NCBI GenBank assembly: GCA_019417325.1
Contig: DXVO01000034.1
Location: forward strand, 124,001 to 188,000
Reading direction: 5' to 3'
Length of the DNA stretch: 64,000 bases
DNA from: Parabacteroides sp.
Lineage (GTDB): Bacteria > Bacteroidota > Bacteroidia > Bacteroidales > Tannerellaceae
In this document: positions 7,550-14,014 of the stretch, piece after piece
Layout of the letters: every line of letters begins with the position of its first letter
How positions within the stretch are numbered: position 1 is the stretch's first letter
Position numbers and translations under genes: made by a program
Notes under the pieces: model-generated
Told to the model about the DNA's origin: nothing
The model's input: the letters and a program-made list of their open reading frames with translations, nothing else
Databases searched by the model: none

Positions 7550-7567
7550 AATCTGATGATTTGTGTT

Positions 7568-7623
7568 ATCACTAATGGATAAGCGGGGAACGCTGTCAAG
7601 CGTTATCCTGCTTCGTTAATAAC
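7568..7623 (-). repeat. attC-like hairpin R9 between C1 and C2
   Basis: Inverse core GTTATTAAC (7623-7615) closes C1. Arms AAGCAGGATAACGCT and AGCGTTCCCCGCTT enclose TGAC, with one extra base in the first arm. ATCCA leads to core TTAGTGAT of C2. The end of the C1 gene lies inside. Hairpin type A. Confidence 0.85.
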
Positions 7624-8021
7624 TTTTTTCTTCTCAATAGATGCGAAACACCTATTGCTAAGAGCAGATAGACTACCAGTAGACCTTGACAAAACCAATA
7701 CTGATAAAAGTCGTCTGCATCTGCTAAACATATCTTCTCATTTGAGTTCAGATGAATGATTAATCTATATTCATCGCAAAACAAATAATATTCAAAACTC
7801 ATTAAGTAGGCAAGTACTAATATAGCTAAGGCTGTTAGGCGTGATATTTTATGACGTAACCACAAATCACTCCCGACAAACAACATTGAAAAAGCTACCC
7901 AATATATAGATGTAAGCGAATAATACCATCCTGTTCCATAAGTGGGACTTATGAAATCTGCACCTACATAAAGAGTACTTGCCAATAGTAAGTAAAACAA
8001 TATCATTTTTATAATTTTCAT
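7596..8021 (-). CDS. Cassette C1: small four-helix membrane protein
   Basis: This encodes 141 residues from the ATG at 8021 (MKIIKMILFYLLLAS). The longer frame to 8060 needs a GTG and would read through the candidate attI, so I reject it. Four hydrophobic segments (about 5-20, 33-53, 61-80 and 106-126) make it an inner membrane protein. The C-terminal residues LTKQDNA and the TGA stop are encoded by the repeat R9. As the first cassette behind the recombinase it should be the most strongly expressed and most recently acquired, by integron logic. Membrane immunity proteins that guard against pore-forming or periplasmic effectors look like this, but the family is not recognised. Confidence 0.68.
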   Translation of the reverse strand: MKIIKMILFYLLLASTLYVGADFISPTYGTGWYYSLTSIYWVAFSMLFVGSDLWLRHKISRLTALAILVLAYLMSFEYYLFCDEYRLIIHLNSNEKICLADADDFYQYWFCQGLLVVYLLLAIGVSHLLRRKKLLTKQDNA

Positions 8022-8034
8022 GCTTCGCACTGTT

Positions 8035-8055
8035 GTTATTAATGTATTCAATAAC
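8035..8055 (-). other. Candidate attI-like recombination site
   Basis: Perfect 6-base inverted arms GTTATT and AATAAC are separated by 9 bases, just downstream of the recombinase and upstream of cassette C1. In gene direction the right half reads ACATTAATAACAAC, with the same (C)A-TTAnnnn boundary seen at the end of every hairpin, but there is no long hairpin with it. This is what an insertion site for the first cassette should look like. A small hairpin, ACACC-TAT-GGTGT, lies beside it at 8057-8069. Confidence 0.6.
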
Positions 8056-8095
8056 CACACCTATGGTGTAGTTCCTATTCACTATTAAATCGTAC

Positions 8096-9010
8096 CTAAT
8101 CACCATCTAAATAGTCCAGTGGATTAGGTATTTTGGCTTTGTGAGCATTTGATACGTGCAAATAAATAGCAGTCGTTTTTATATCATTATGCCCCATAAG
8201 TTCCTGAATAGTTCTAAGGTCAGTCCCTTGTTCCAGCAGGTGAGTAGCGAAAGTGTGACGGAGCATGTGCAGGTGTACCCGGTGCTTTATTCCGGCTTTT
8301 TGGGCTGCTTCTTTCAGTATTTTCACCAATGCACTGGGTGAATATTGTTCACCTGCCTGTTCGCCCTCAAAGAGCCATTTTTGCGGTCTGTATTCTTTGT
8401 AATAAACCCTTAGTTCGTTGAGTGCCTTTTCTGATAGCAGGGAATATCTACATTTCTTTCCTTTGCCAGCCACCCTTATCAGCATCCGTTCACTGATAAT
8501 ATCTTTAGGGGTCAGGTTCAGAAGTTCACTTCGCCGCAATCCGGCAGAATATATCAATGAAATCATGCACCGATGTTTCCGGTTAGGTATCTGTGCAAAG
8601 ATGTTTTTCATTTCTTCCCGGCTTAACACTTCGGGCAAAGCCTTGTATTCTTTGGCACGGGCTATCCCGCCATAGTATTGTCGTTTGCCTTTTCGGACTT
8701 TCTCATAGTAGAACTTGATTGCATTGATACGCATATTCTGCTGGGTGGCAGATATATGTCGCTCCTTTACCATAGAGAGCATATAATTATTTATATCCTC
8801 GACCGTCAGCAGGTCAAGTTCATGCCCTTTGTGGTATTCCATGAAGTCGCTGAAATAGATTTTATAGGCTTTTATGGTGGAAAGGCTGTATCGCTTTTGC
8901 TCCAACAGTTCCAAATAGCCTTTCGGTAACAGATATTCTCGCTTAGGTTTGGGATGCCGTACATATACACGGCTGTAATCAATGTAGGCGTGGGGGGAGG
9001 AAGCTTCCAT
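8096..9010 (-). CDS. Tyrosine recombinase (XerD/IntI-like) of the cassette array
   Basis: This encodes 304 residues. A SAM-like N-terminal DNA-binding domain (about 25-110) is followed by the catalytic domain with all key residues: Arg159 (SAGLRRSELL), Lys183 (GKGKKCR), His248 and Arg251 (HMLRHTFATHLLEQG), His274 (LMGHNDIKTT) and Tyr283 (AIYLHV). The C-terminal end IPNPLDYLDG resembles the SPLD tail of integron integrases. The roughly 15-20 residue insert typical of IntI between the Lys hairpin and the HxxR motif is absent (WLFEGEQAGEQYSPSA sits there). It cuts and rejoins DNA through a 3'-phosphotyrosine. Position at the head of the array makes it the cassette recombinase. The start ATG at 9010 is supported by the promoter 50 bases upstream. 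Confidence 0.9.
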   Translation of the reverse strand: MEASSPHAYIDYSRVYVRHPKPKREYLLPKGYLELLEQKRYSLSTIKAYKIYFSDFMEYHKGHELDLLTVEDINNYMLSMVKERHISATQQNMRINAIKFYYEKVRKGKRQYYGGIARAKEYKALPEVLSREEMKNIFAQIPNRKHRCMISLIYSAGLRRSELLNLTPKDIISERMLIRVAGKGKKCRYSLLSEKALNELRVYYKEYRPQKWLFEGEQAGEQYSPSALVKILKEAAQKAGIKHRVHLHMLRHTFATHLLEQGTDLRTIQELMGHNDIKTTAIYLHVSNAHKAKIPNPLDYLDGD

Positions 9011-9059
9011 ATAGAACTGGTTTATAACGTTACAACTATCACTAATAAAATGATATTGC

Positions 9060-9092
9060 CAAAGTTATAAAACTATTCCGAAGAAAGTAAAC
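9060..9092 (-). promoter_or_regulatory. Promoter of recombinase and cassette array
   Basis: TAACTTTG (9067-9060) is a perfect match to the Bacteroides -7 element TAnnTTTG, with GTTTA about 20 bases upstream as the -33 region. The predicted start is about 45 bases before the recombinase ATG. No other promoter of this quality is seen inside the array, so the cassettes probably depend on it. Confidence 0.65.
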
Positions 9093-9164
9093 GAACGTTT
9101 TCTTTTTATCTTTTTTTTGCACAGAAAGTCAGATTTGCAAGGAATATGTGCCGGGTGGCACTGC

Positions 9165-9785
9165 CTAACATTTCAGTAAGGAGTAAACGGCATACAGATG
9201 TTTGGCAAGTCGCCCGGTGTCCAATCCGCCGAGAAAGGACATTTCAAAAGACAACCCCATGTAAACCTGCCGGAACATAACTACCGCATCCTCTACATCC
9301 ACATCCTTTCTCAACTCTCCGCTATCTATCGCACGTTGTATGGCAGTACGCCAATAAGCGTAATCGACCTCTACAAGTTTGTGGAGCTTCTCTTTTGCGT
9401 CAGGGTCATATTGGAGCAGTTGAAACAGGAAATGAAAATATTGGGCGTGGTATGTGAATTTTCCTTGTGCCAACTTGTCTTTATCCGCACCTATCAGATT
9501 GCCCAGCATATCCATCGTCCGTTGTACGCCACACACATATTCGTCTATAAACTCGGCAAATGTGCCGTTCGTTTCAGCAAATTTATTTCGTGGGTTTTGC
9601 GTGCTGAACCAAAACTTATCCACTACGGCAATGAATAGTTCCTGTTTGTTCTTGTAGTATTTGAATATTCCGGCTTTCGACATTCCGAGCATCTTTCCAA
9701 GCTCCGCAAAACTGGCTTTCTCATAGTTCACGGACATAAACAGCTTGAACGCAGCTATCAGCAATTCATCACGGGTAATTTTCAT
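9165..9785 (-). CDS. TetR/AcrR family transcriptional regulator
   Basis: This encodes 206 residues from the ATG at 9785 (MKITRDELLIAAFKLF). The track to 9842 adds 19 residues that do not fit the family. The N-terminal TetR helix-turn-helix is clear (about 20-45, FAELGKMLGMSKAGIFKYYKNKQELF). The rest is the helical ligand-binding domain. TetR proteins usually repress a divergent or adjacent gene, often for export or detoxification. Here no divergent gene follows on the plus strand for over 1.3 kb, so the target is not obvious. A palindrome at 9963-9982 could be its operator. A -7 element TATTTTTG lies at 9874-9867. Confidence 0.85.
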   Translation of the reverse strand: MKITRDELLIAAFKLFMSVNYEKASFAELGKMLGMSKAGIFKYYKNKQELFIAVVDKFWFSTQNPRNKFAETNGTFAEFIDEYVCGVQRTMDMLGNLIGADKDKLAQGKFTYHAQYFHFLFQLLQYDPDAKEKLHKLVEVDYAYWRTAIQRAIDSGELRKDVDVEDAVVMFRQVYMGLSFEMSFLGGLDTGRLAKHLYAVYSLLKC

Positions 9786-10125
9786 TGTATGGCAGTCTTT
9801 TATATTTTCCAATCCCGAAAATAACATTTTATTCCCATACAAGCCACATTACAGATAATAGATTAACAAAAATAAATCAGCAAACACCTAAGTAAATCGG
9901 AACGAAATTGGTTTAGGACAAGTGAACCGCTGGACAGAAATGGATAGTAAATGTACAACTCCTACAATATCTTGATATTGTAAAAGTTTTTCTTTGTATA
10001 ATGTCTGTGACCTAAGACACGAAAAGGTCACAAAAAGACACATACAGAAGACACCATAAGCGAACTAAAAAAAGAAGGATGCCGAAAATACGAAAATCAT
10101 AGATGTATTTTTGCAAATATTTTTT
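9786..10125. other. Intergenic region with palindromes, possible island edge
   Basis: The interval holds the likely TetR promoter (TATTTTTG on the minus strand at 9874-9867), a perfect 20-base palindrome at 9963-9982, and a second inverted repeat GTGACCT/AGGTCAC at 10007-10031 with an 11-base loop. A plus-strand TTTGTATAATG at 9994-10003 could start a transcript but no gene follows it. I see no coding frame. Confidence 0.5.
9963..9982. repeat. Perfect palindrome, candidate TetR operator
   Basis: TACAATATC and GATATTGTA flank TT, giving a 20-base perfect dyad, about the size of a TetR operator. It is 178 bases upstream of the TetR start, so a role in autoregulation or in control of a lost divergent gene is possible. 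Binding is inferred from symmetry only. Confidence 0.45.
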
Positions 10126-10956
10126 TCATTTACCGAATAACTGTTTGAGCCCATCATATATTCCCGGTATAGCAACCGTTCCGTGATTTTCTTCGGGAAA
10201 CGATTTACTAAAGAAACGCAAGTTCTGTGCCTTTGGTAAAACTTCTTCCAGAAAATGGTCCACTTTATTGGACTGGATGTTTATCCGGTCCATACGTTTA
10301 CTGGAAGAGGTTCCGATATACAAGCTTTTCCCCATAAAATCTTTTCCTTTGATCAGCGACTCTGCTTCTTCCGACAATTTACCCCGATCCCACCACAGAC
10401 TGGGGTCTATTGCCAAATAAGTATCGAACAAGTCTGTATGCCGGAGGAACGTATTGAGGGTAAATAGTGCGGCATATGAATGTCCGATCAACATATTCTT
10501 CCCATTAGTACGGTAAGTAGTATCAATCACAGAACGAAGCTCTTCCGTCAGAAAGAGGCTGAATTGTTCGCTCCCTCCTCCCTGCAAAATCGCACTCGAA
10601 CGAATTTTTCCATCTCGCCCTGCAGCCGAAGCTGTCGGCGTCAGATCACGTGTACGGTCGACATTCAAGACACCGACAATAATACTGGGTGGAAGATATT
10701 TACCCCTGATAGTCGTAAATGTCCGGCTGAATCCTACCAGCGAATGAAAGAATGAATCCCCGTCAAGCAGATAAATTACCTGATAACGCCGGGTTGTATC
10801 CTGCTCGTAATTGTCGGGCAAATGGATCCAGTAATTTCTTTTTTCCTGCAAGACTGTTGAATAAATAGACTGCTGCTTTCCTATACAGATATTCTCCTGG
10901 CTTCGCATAGTTAATGAGAGCAAGAAAAATACAAAAAGGATGTAGGTACGGATCAT
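10126..10956 (-). CDS. Exported alpha/beta-hydrolase (esterase, IroE/esterase-D type)
   Basis: This encodes 276 residues. An N-terminal signal sequence (about 1-19, LFVFFLLSLTMRSQ) is followed by an alpha/beta-hydrolase fold of the putative esterase family (PF00756 type). The catalytic triad is visible: Ser160 in LIGHSYAA, Asp184 in LAIDPSLWWD and His258 in EENHGTV. Members cleave ester bonds in feruloyl, acetyl or siderophore substrates in the periplasm; the exact substrate is unknown. ATG at 10956. It is flanked by wide intergenic regions on both sides and looks like a single-gene unit. Confidence 0.85.
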   Translation of the reverse strand: MIRTYILFVFFLLSLTMRSQENICIGKQQSIYSTVLQEKRNYWIHLPDNYEQDTTRRYQVIYLLDGDSFFHSLVGFSRTFTTIRGKYLPPSIIVGVLNVDRTRDLTPTASAAGRDGKIRSSAILQGGGSEQFSLFLTEELRSVIDTTYRTNGKNMLIGHSYAALFTLNTFLRHTDLFDTYLAIDPSLWWDRGKLSEEAESLIKGKDFMGKSLYIGTSSSKRMDRINIQSNKVDHFLEEVLPKAQNLRFFSKSFPEENHGTVAIPGIYDGLKQLFGK

Positions 10957-11377
10957 CTTGTATCTTTATTATTATTTCGCAGGTAATCAGTTTCCGGTAC
11001 TTTTTACCATTATTTTAATTCTGCTACAAAGATCAGGTAAAAATAAAAGTGCATCAATCACCTATTATAGGTAAAAACAACATAAAAAGCAGAACAATAT
11101 TAATCCCTGCCTTCCGTGCCTGCGAGTGCTGGAATTGATGTAGCAATAAAAGTCAGCCCACATTTACAAATGTAACAAATAATCCGGAGGTTCGTTACAA
11201 CAAAAATTTTGTCTTTTTTACTGTCTCATCCGGAATTTGCTTTATAAATATTTCACTAACCAACCGGATTTTCAAAACTTTAAATATCCAGCAGAAAGAT
11301 TATATTGCAAATACAGAAAGAACGTTCTACATTTGCCCGCTAAAATAAAAACCAAAATAAAATAAATACTGATATTT
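10957..11377. other. Divergent intergenic region
   Basis: This gap holds the promoter of the EamA gene (11305-11336) and a weaker minus-strand GATCTTTG near 11024-11036 that may serve the esterase. A short dyad ACCTA-TTA-TAGGT lies near 11067-11079. No coding frame or RNA gene is recognised. Confidence 0.5.
11305..11336 (+). promoter_or_regulatory. Promoter of the EamA transporter gene
   Basis: TTG at 11305 and TACATTTGC at 11328-11336, about 19 bases apart, match both Bacteroides promoter elements (-33 TTTG-like, -7 TAnnTTTGC). The transcript would start about 35 bases before the ATG at 11378. Confidence 0.7.
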
Positions 11378-12337
11378 ATGAATGCAAAAGTAAAAGGGTA
11401 TATATTAGGGGCCATAGCCGCTGCTACTTATGGGATGAATCCCCTTTTTGCCCTTCCTTTATATAAGACCGGAATGGATCCGGACTCTGTTCTCTTTTTC
11501 AGATACCTATTTGCTATCCCGATACTGGGAATAATGATAAAGGCAAGAGGGAGAAATTTTAAATTAAAACGAAAAGAAATATTTCCGCTAATTATCCTGG
11601 GATTTTTGGTTGCCTTTTCTTCTCTTGCGCTATTTCAAAGTTATAACTATATGGAAGCAGGAATTGCTTCTACATTATTGTTCGTTTACCCGATTCTGGT
11701 AGCTTTGATTATGGCCCTGTTCTTCAAGGAAAAACTAACCTTACAAACCATCTTATGCATTCTTCTGGCATTAGGCGGTATTGCTCTTCTTTACAAAAGC
11801 AGTGATGGTGCAACACTTAACCCAACCGGAGTCCTACTGGTTATGGGTTCAGCTCTTTCTTATGCCGTTTACATCGTTGGAGTGAACCTGCCTAAACTAA
11901 AAGATATTGCTACACTTAAACTGACTTTCTATATACTGATTTTTGGCATGTCGCTCTTTTTAATCCGTGTGGATTTCGGAAGAAGCCTACATATTGTAGA
12001 TAACTGGTATTTATGGGGCAACTTAATTGCACTGGCGGTTTTTCCTACTGCCATATCATTCCTATGTACAACTTTGGCTGTTCAATATGTAGGATCCACG
12101 CCAACAGCAATTCTTGGGGCATTGGAACCTTTAACCGCCGTATTCTTCGGTGTAACTATTTTCGGAGAGGCTTTAACACCAAGACTAAGTTGTGGAATAT
12201 TTATGATTATTCTGGCAGTGACCCTTATTATTGCAGGAAGTAATGTGACCACCCATCTGATTCGTTTCAGAAAACTTTTTCCCAGACTGCCAATCAAAAG
12301 AAAGAAGACAAACAACCAGATACAACCGAATCATTAG
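11378..12337 (+). CDS. EamA/DMT family transporter
   Basis: This encodes 319 residues with about ten hydrophobic segments arranged as two EamA repeats (about 5-135 and 150-288), typical of the drug/metabolite transporter superfamily. The first repeat starts MNAKVKGYILGAIAAATYG, and the second ends near LIIAGSNVTTH. The C-terminal tail is basic (RLPIKRKKTNNQ). These inner membrane proteins export small metabolites or amino acids; the substrate cannot be predicted. It has its own promoter. Its last four bases overlap the convergent GNAT gene. Confidence 0.88.
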   Translation: MNAKVKGYILGAIAAATYGMNPLFALPLYKTGMDPDSVLFFRYLFAIPILGIMIKARGRNFKLKRKEIFPLIILGFLVAFSSLALFQSYNYMEAGIASTLLFVYPILVALIMALFFKEKLTLQTILCILLALGGIALLYKSSDGATLNPTGVLLVMGSALSYAVYIVGVNLPKLKDIATLKLTFYILIFGMSLFLIRVDFGRSLHIVDNWYLWGNLIALAVFPTAISFLCTTLAVQYVGSTPTAILGALEPLTAVFFGVTIFGEALTPRLSCGIFMIILAVTLIIAGSNVTTHLIRFRKLFPRLPIKRKKTNNQIQPNH

Positions 12338-12786
12338 TATCGGGCTAATATCTTAGTATTTTTCATCGGTACACTTGTCAGCCCATGATAACATTGTGGG
12401 CCGCATAGTGGTTCAAATCCTAAGTTCATATAAAAAGGGACAGCATAAGTTGAAGAATTGACTGTAACCTCCGGTACCATAGTATTTGTCACAAAATAAT
12501 TAAAGAGTGCTTTTCCTACGCCTTTTCTATGATGTTCGGGTTTAATAAAGAATAAAGAAATATGCCTCCCACCATTCTTTGTCCCGATAATGCCCACAAG
12601 CTCTTGATTTTCCTCAAAAGCGCCATAGATAGTAAGCTCTTCCATCAACTGCTCATTATAAATAAAGCTTTTGAATGTTTCAAGACCATCCTTATTGAAA
12701 TCAGCTTTTCCACATTCCGTAAAAACAGCCATAGAAAGAGCTACAGCATCGCAATATTCTGATTTATCCAGTCTTCTTATTTCCAT
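12334..12786 (-). CDS. GNAT family N-acetyltransferase
   Basis: This encodes 150 residues from the ATG at 12786 (MEIRRLDKSEYCDAV). An ATG at 12795 (MLFMEI) is an alternative, and the frame to 12837 has no good start. The acetyl-CoA binding motif A is clear: LFFIKPEHHRKGVGKALFNY, with R/K-x-x-G-x-G/A at about 83-90. The C-terminal STYAVPFYMNLGFEPL is the usual GNAT ending. It transfers an acetyl group from acetyl-CoA to an amine; the substrate is unknown. Convergent with the EamA gene by a 4-base overlap. Confidence 0.85.
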   Translation of the reverse strand: MEIRRLDKSEYCDAVALSMAVFTECGKADFNKDGLETFKSFIYNEQLMEELTIYGAFEENQELVGIIGTKNGGRHISLFFIKPEHHRKGVGKALFNYFVTNTMVPEVTVNSSTYAVPFYMNLGFEPLCGPQCYHGLTSVPMKNTKILARY

Positions 12787-12885
12787 AAACAGCATATTAA
12801 AGTGTTCATTACTGCAAAAGTAAAATAAAAATAACAATATAAAATCAGACCTATAAGACTTCCATTCATTCTAAAAATCCAGAAT

Positions 12886-13794
12886 TCAGGGTTTCTTATG
12901 TAATTTCCGTTCAAAAAGCCTGTACACACCCAAGATCGCAACCCCAAAAGCTATAGCTCCGAATGTAAGGAGCATATTCATCAGACCGTCTGCTTGGAAA
13001 GAAAGCTTCAACAGGATTGTTGAGATAATAAAACCAGAGTTCCGGATAATTTTATGAAATTCTTCAGTCTGGTTAAACGACAATAACAGTAGCATCACTT
13101 CAGTCAAAATCAATATCGTAAAGAAGGTATTGAAAAAGGTATCATTCATCGACTTTATAAGATAGACAATATCGTGTATGGAAAAAGTGGCATCTTGCAA
13201 AAAGAATAAACTTTTGACAAAGAGTATAACGAAAAAGACCATCAGAAGTAATGCCAATATCTTTTTTGCAACCACATATTTTTTCCGGGAGTTGTCTGTA
13301 CATAACTCCTCATCCCCTCTAAAGTTTCTATCACCGCTCAATTTATAAAAACAGAAGATAAGCAGGCAGAAAATAATCAGGCAAGCAAATGTAAGAAGCA
13401 GATTTCCAATTTGAGCTGTAGTAAACATTTCATTACCTGTTGACAAATCTGCCAGATCATGAAATATTTTACGTATCAGGATAAGTATTATTATTTCATA
13501 TTGCTTCCCTAAATAGAATGTGATTGACTTAGGAAGATAGTAAATCAAAGAATATATTTCATACAACAATATAACGGAAAAAGGAGTGTATATGGCAGTC
13601 AGAGGATTCAATAGCGCAATGTCATTGTCTCCATGGTTGGGAATAATTCCGTATTTCACTAAACCTATTAATACAAGATGAAAAAGAAATGCGATAATCG
13701 CTATGGTAAAAACAAGTTCTTCTACTCTTTTCCTTTTCTTTTCAGAAAAAAGGAATGGATATATACGGGTTATTTTCCTGATTGTCATCATCAT
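12886..13794 (-). CDS. Hypothetical multi-pass membrane protein
   Basis: This encodes 302 residues from the ATG at 13794 (MMMTIRKITRIYPFLF). An upstream GTG at 13800 is less likely. It has about seven or eight hydrophobic segments and a charged cytoplasmic loop around 155-175 (SGDRNFRGDEELCTDNSRKK). The C-terminus is strongly basic (RLFERKLHKKP). I do not recognise the family and see no catalytic or transport motif. It stands alone, with 85-200 base gaps on both sides. Confidence 0.7.
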   Translation of the reverse strand: MMMTIRKITRIYPFLFSEKKRKRVEELVFTIAIIAFLFHLVLIGLVKYGIIPNHGDNDIALLNPLTAIYTPFSVILLYEIYSLIYYLPKSITFYLGKQYEIIILILIRKIFHDLADLSTGNEMFTTAQIGNLLLTFACLIIFCLLIFCFYKLSGDRNFRGDEELCTDNSRKKYVVAKKILALLLMVFFVILFVKSLFFLQDATFSIHDIVYLIKSMNDTFFNTFFTILILTEVMLLLLSFNQTEEFHKIIRNSGFIISTILLKLSFQADGLMNMLLTFGAIAFGVAILGVYRLFERKLHKKP

Positions 13795-13940
13795 ATACAC
13801 TTTATTATATTAACTGAAAAATAAATAAAATTGTTCCGGATGGAAAACGGAATATTCAATAACCTACCATTAATACTTTAATTGACTCTGTCCGTAGTTT
13901 TGTTTTCATATTCGATTATTTTTTTCAGAATAAAATAAAG

Positions 13941-13975
13941 AAAAAGGGAACTGCCTCACTACAGAAACAGTTCCC
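13941..13975 (-). terminator. Terminator of the susABCD operon
   Basis: On the minus strand GGGAACTG (13975-13968) and CAGTTCCC (13953-13946) form an 8-base stem with a 14-base loop, followed directly by TTTTTCTTTATTTT. It lies 40 bases after the susD stop and fits a rho-independent terminator. Confidence 0.75.
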
Positions 13976-14014
13976 TCACGAAAATCAAAAACACACAGAA
14001 AATCTATGTATCAT

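Larger units (their letters stand above)
1848..9092 (-). mobile_element. Integron-like immunity cassette array with tyrosine recombinase (rAID-type locus)
   Basis: One recombinase gene with its promoter (9060-9092), a candidate attI (8035-8055) and nine single-gene cassettes, all reading leftward and separated by nine attC-like hairpins. Counting from the recombinase, the genes are C1 7596-8021, C2 6920-7549, C3 6066-6875, C4 5472-5975, C5 4793-5380, C6 3687-4706, C7 3217-3597, C8 2577-3161 and C9 1906-2502. In all nine the first 7-10 bases of the cassette are the exact reverse complement of the bases closing the same cassette. Recombinase-led immunity arrays in gut Bacteroidales are known as rAID clusters (recalled). 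The integron-like reading of the spacers is my inference from the sequence. Unlike classical integrons, the recombinase points the same way as the cassettes. Confidence 0.85.

Noticed and set aside
1848..7623. Repeated spacers as a CRISPR array
   Set aside because: The units are separated by whole genes of 400-1,000 bases, each unit is an imperfect hairpin with variants, and there are no cas genes.
1848..8055. Gene-specific inverted boxes as sites for flipping single genes on and off
   Set aside because: All nine genes point the same way, the boxes are only 7-10 bases, and the pattern is explained better by integron-like circular cassettes. It cannot be ruled out without reads.
8022..8060. 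Longer start (GTG at 8060) for the first cassette gene
   Set aside because: It would put the candidate attI inside the coding sequence and adds residues before a typical membrane-protein start.
9038..9046. ATCACTAAT in the recombinase leader, identical to part of the R9 core
   Set aside because: There is no matching inverse box after the recombinase and the stretch is short and AT-rich, so I do not call the recombinase itself a cassette.
9198..9638. A 146-residue plus-strand reading frame
   Set aside because: It is antisense to the TetR gene, whose helix-turn-helix is clear.
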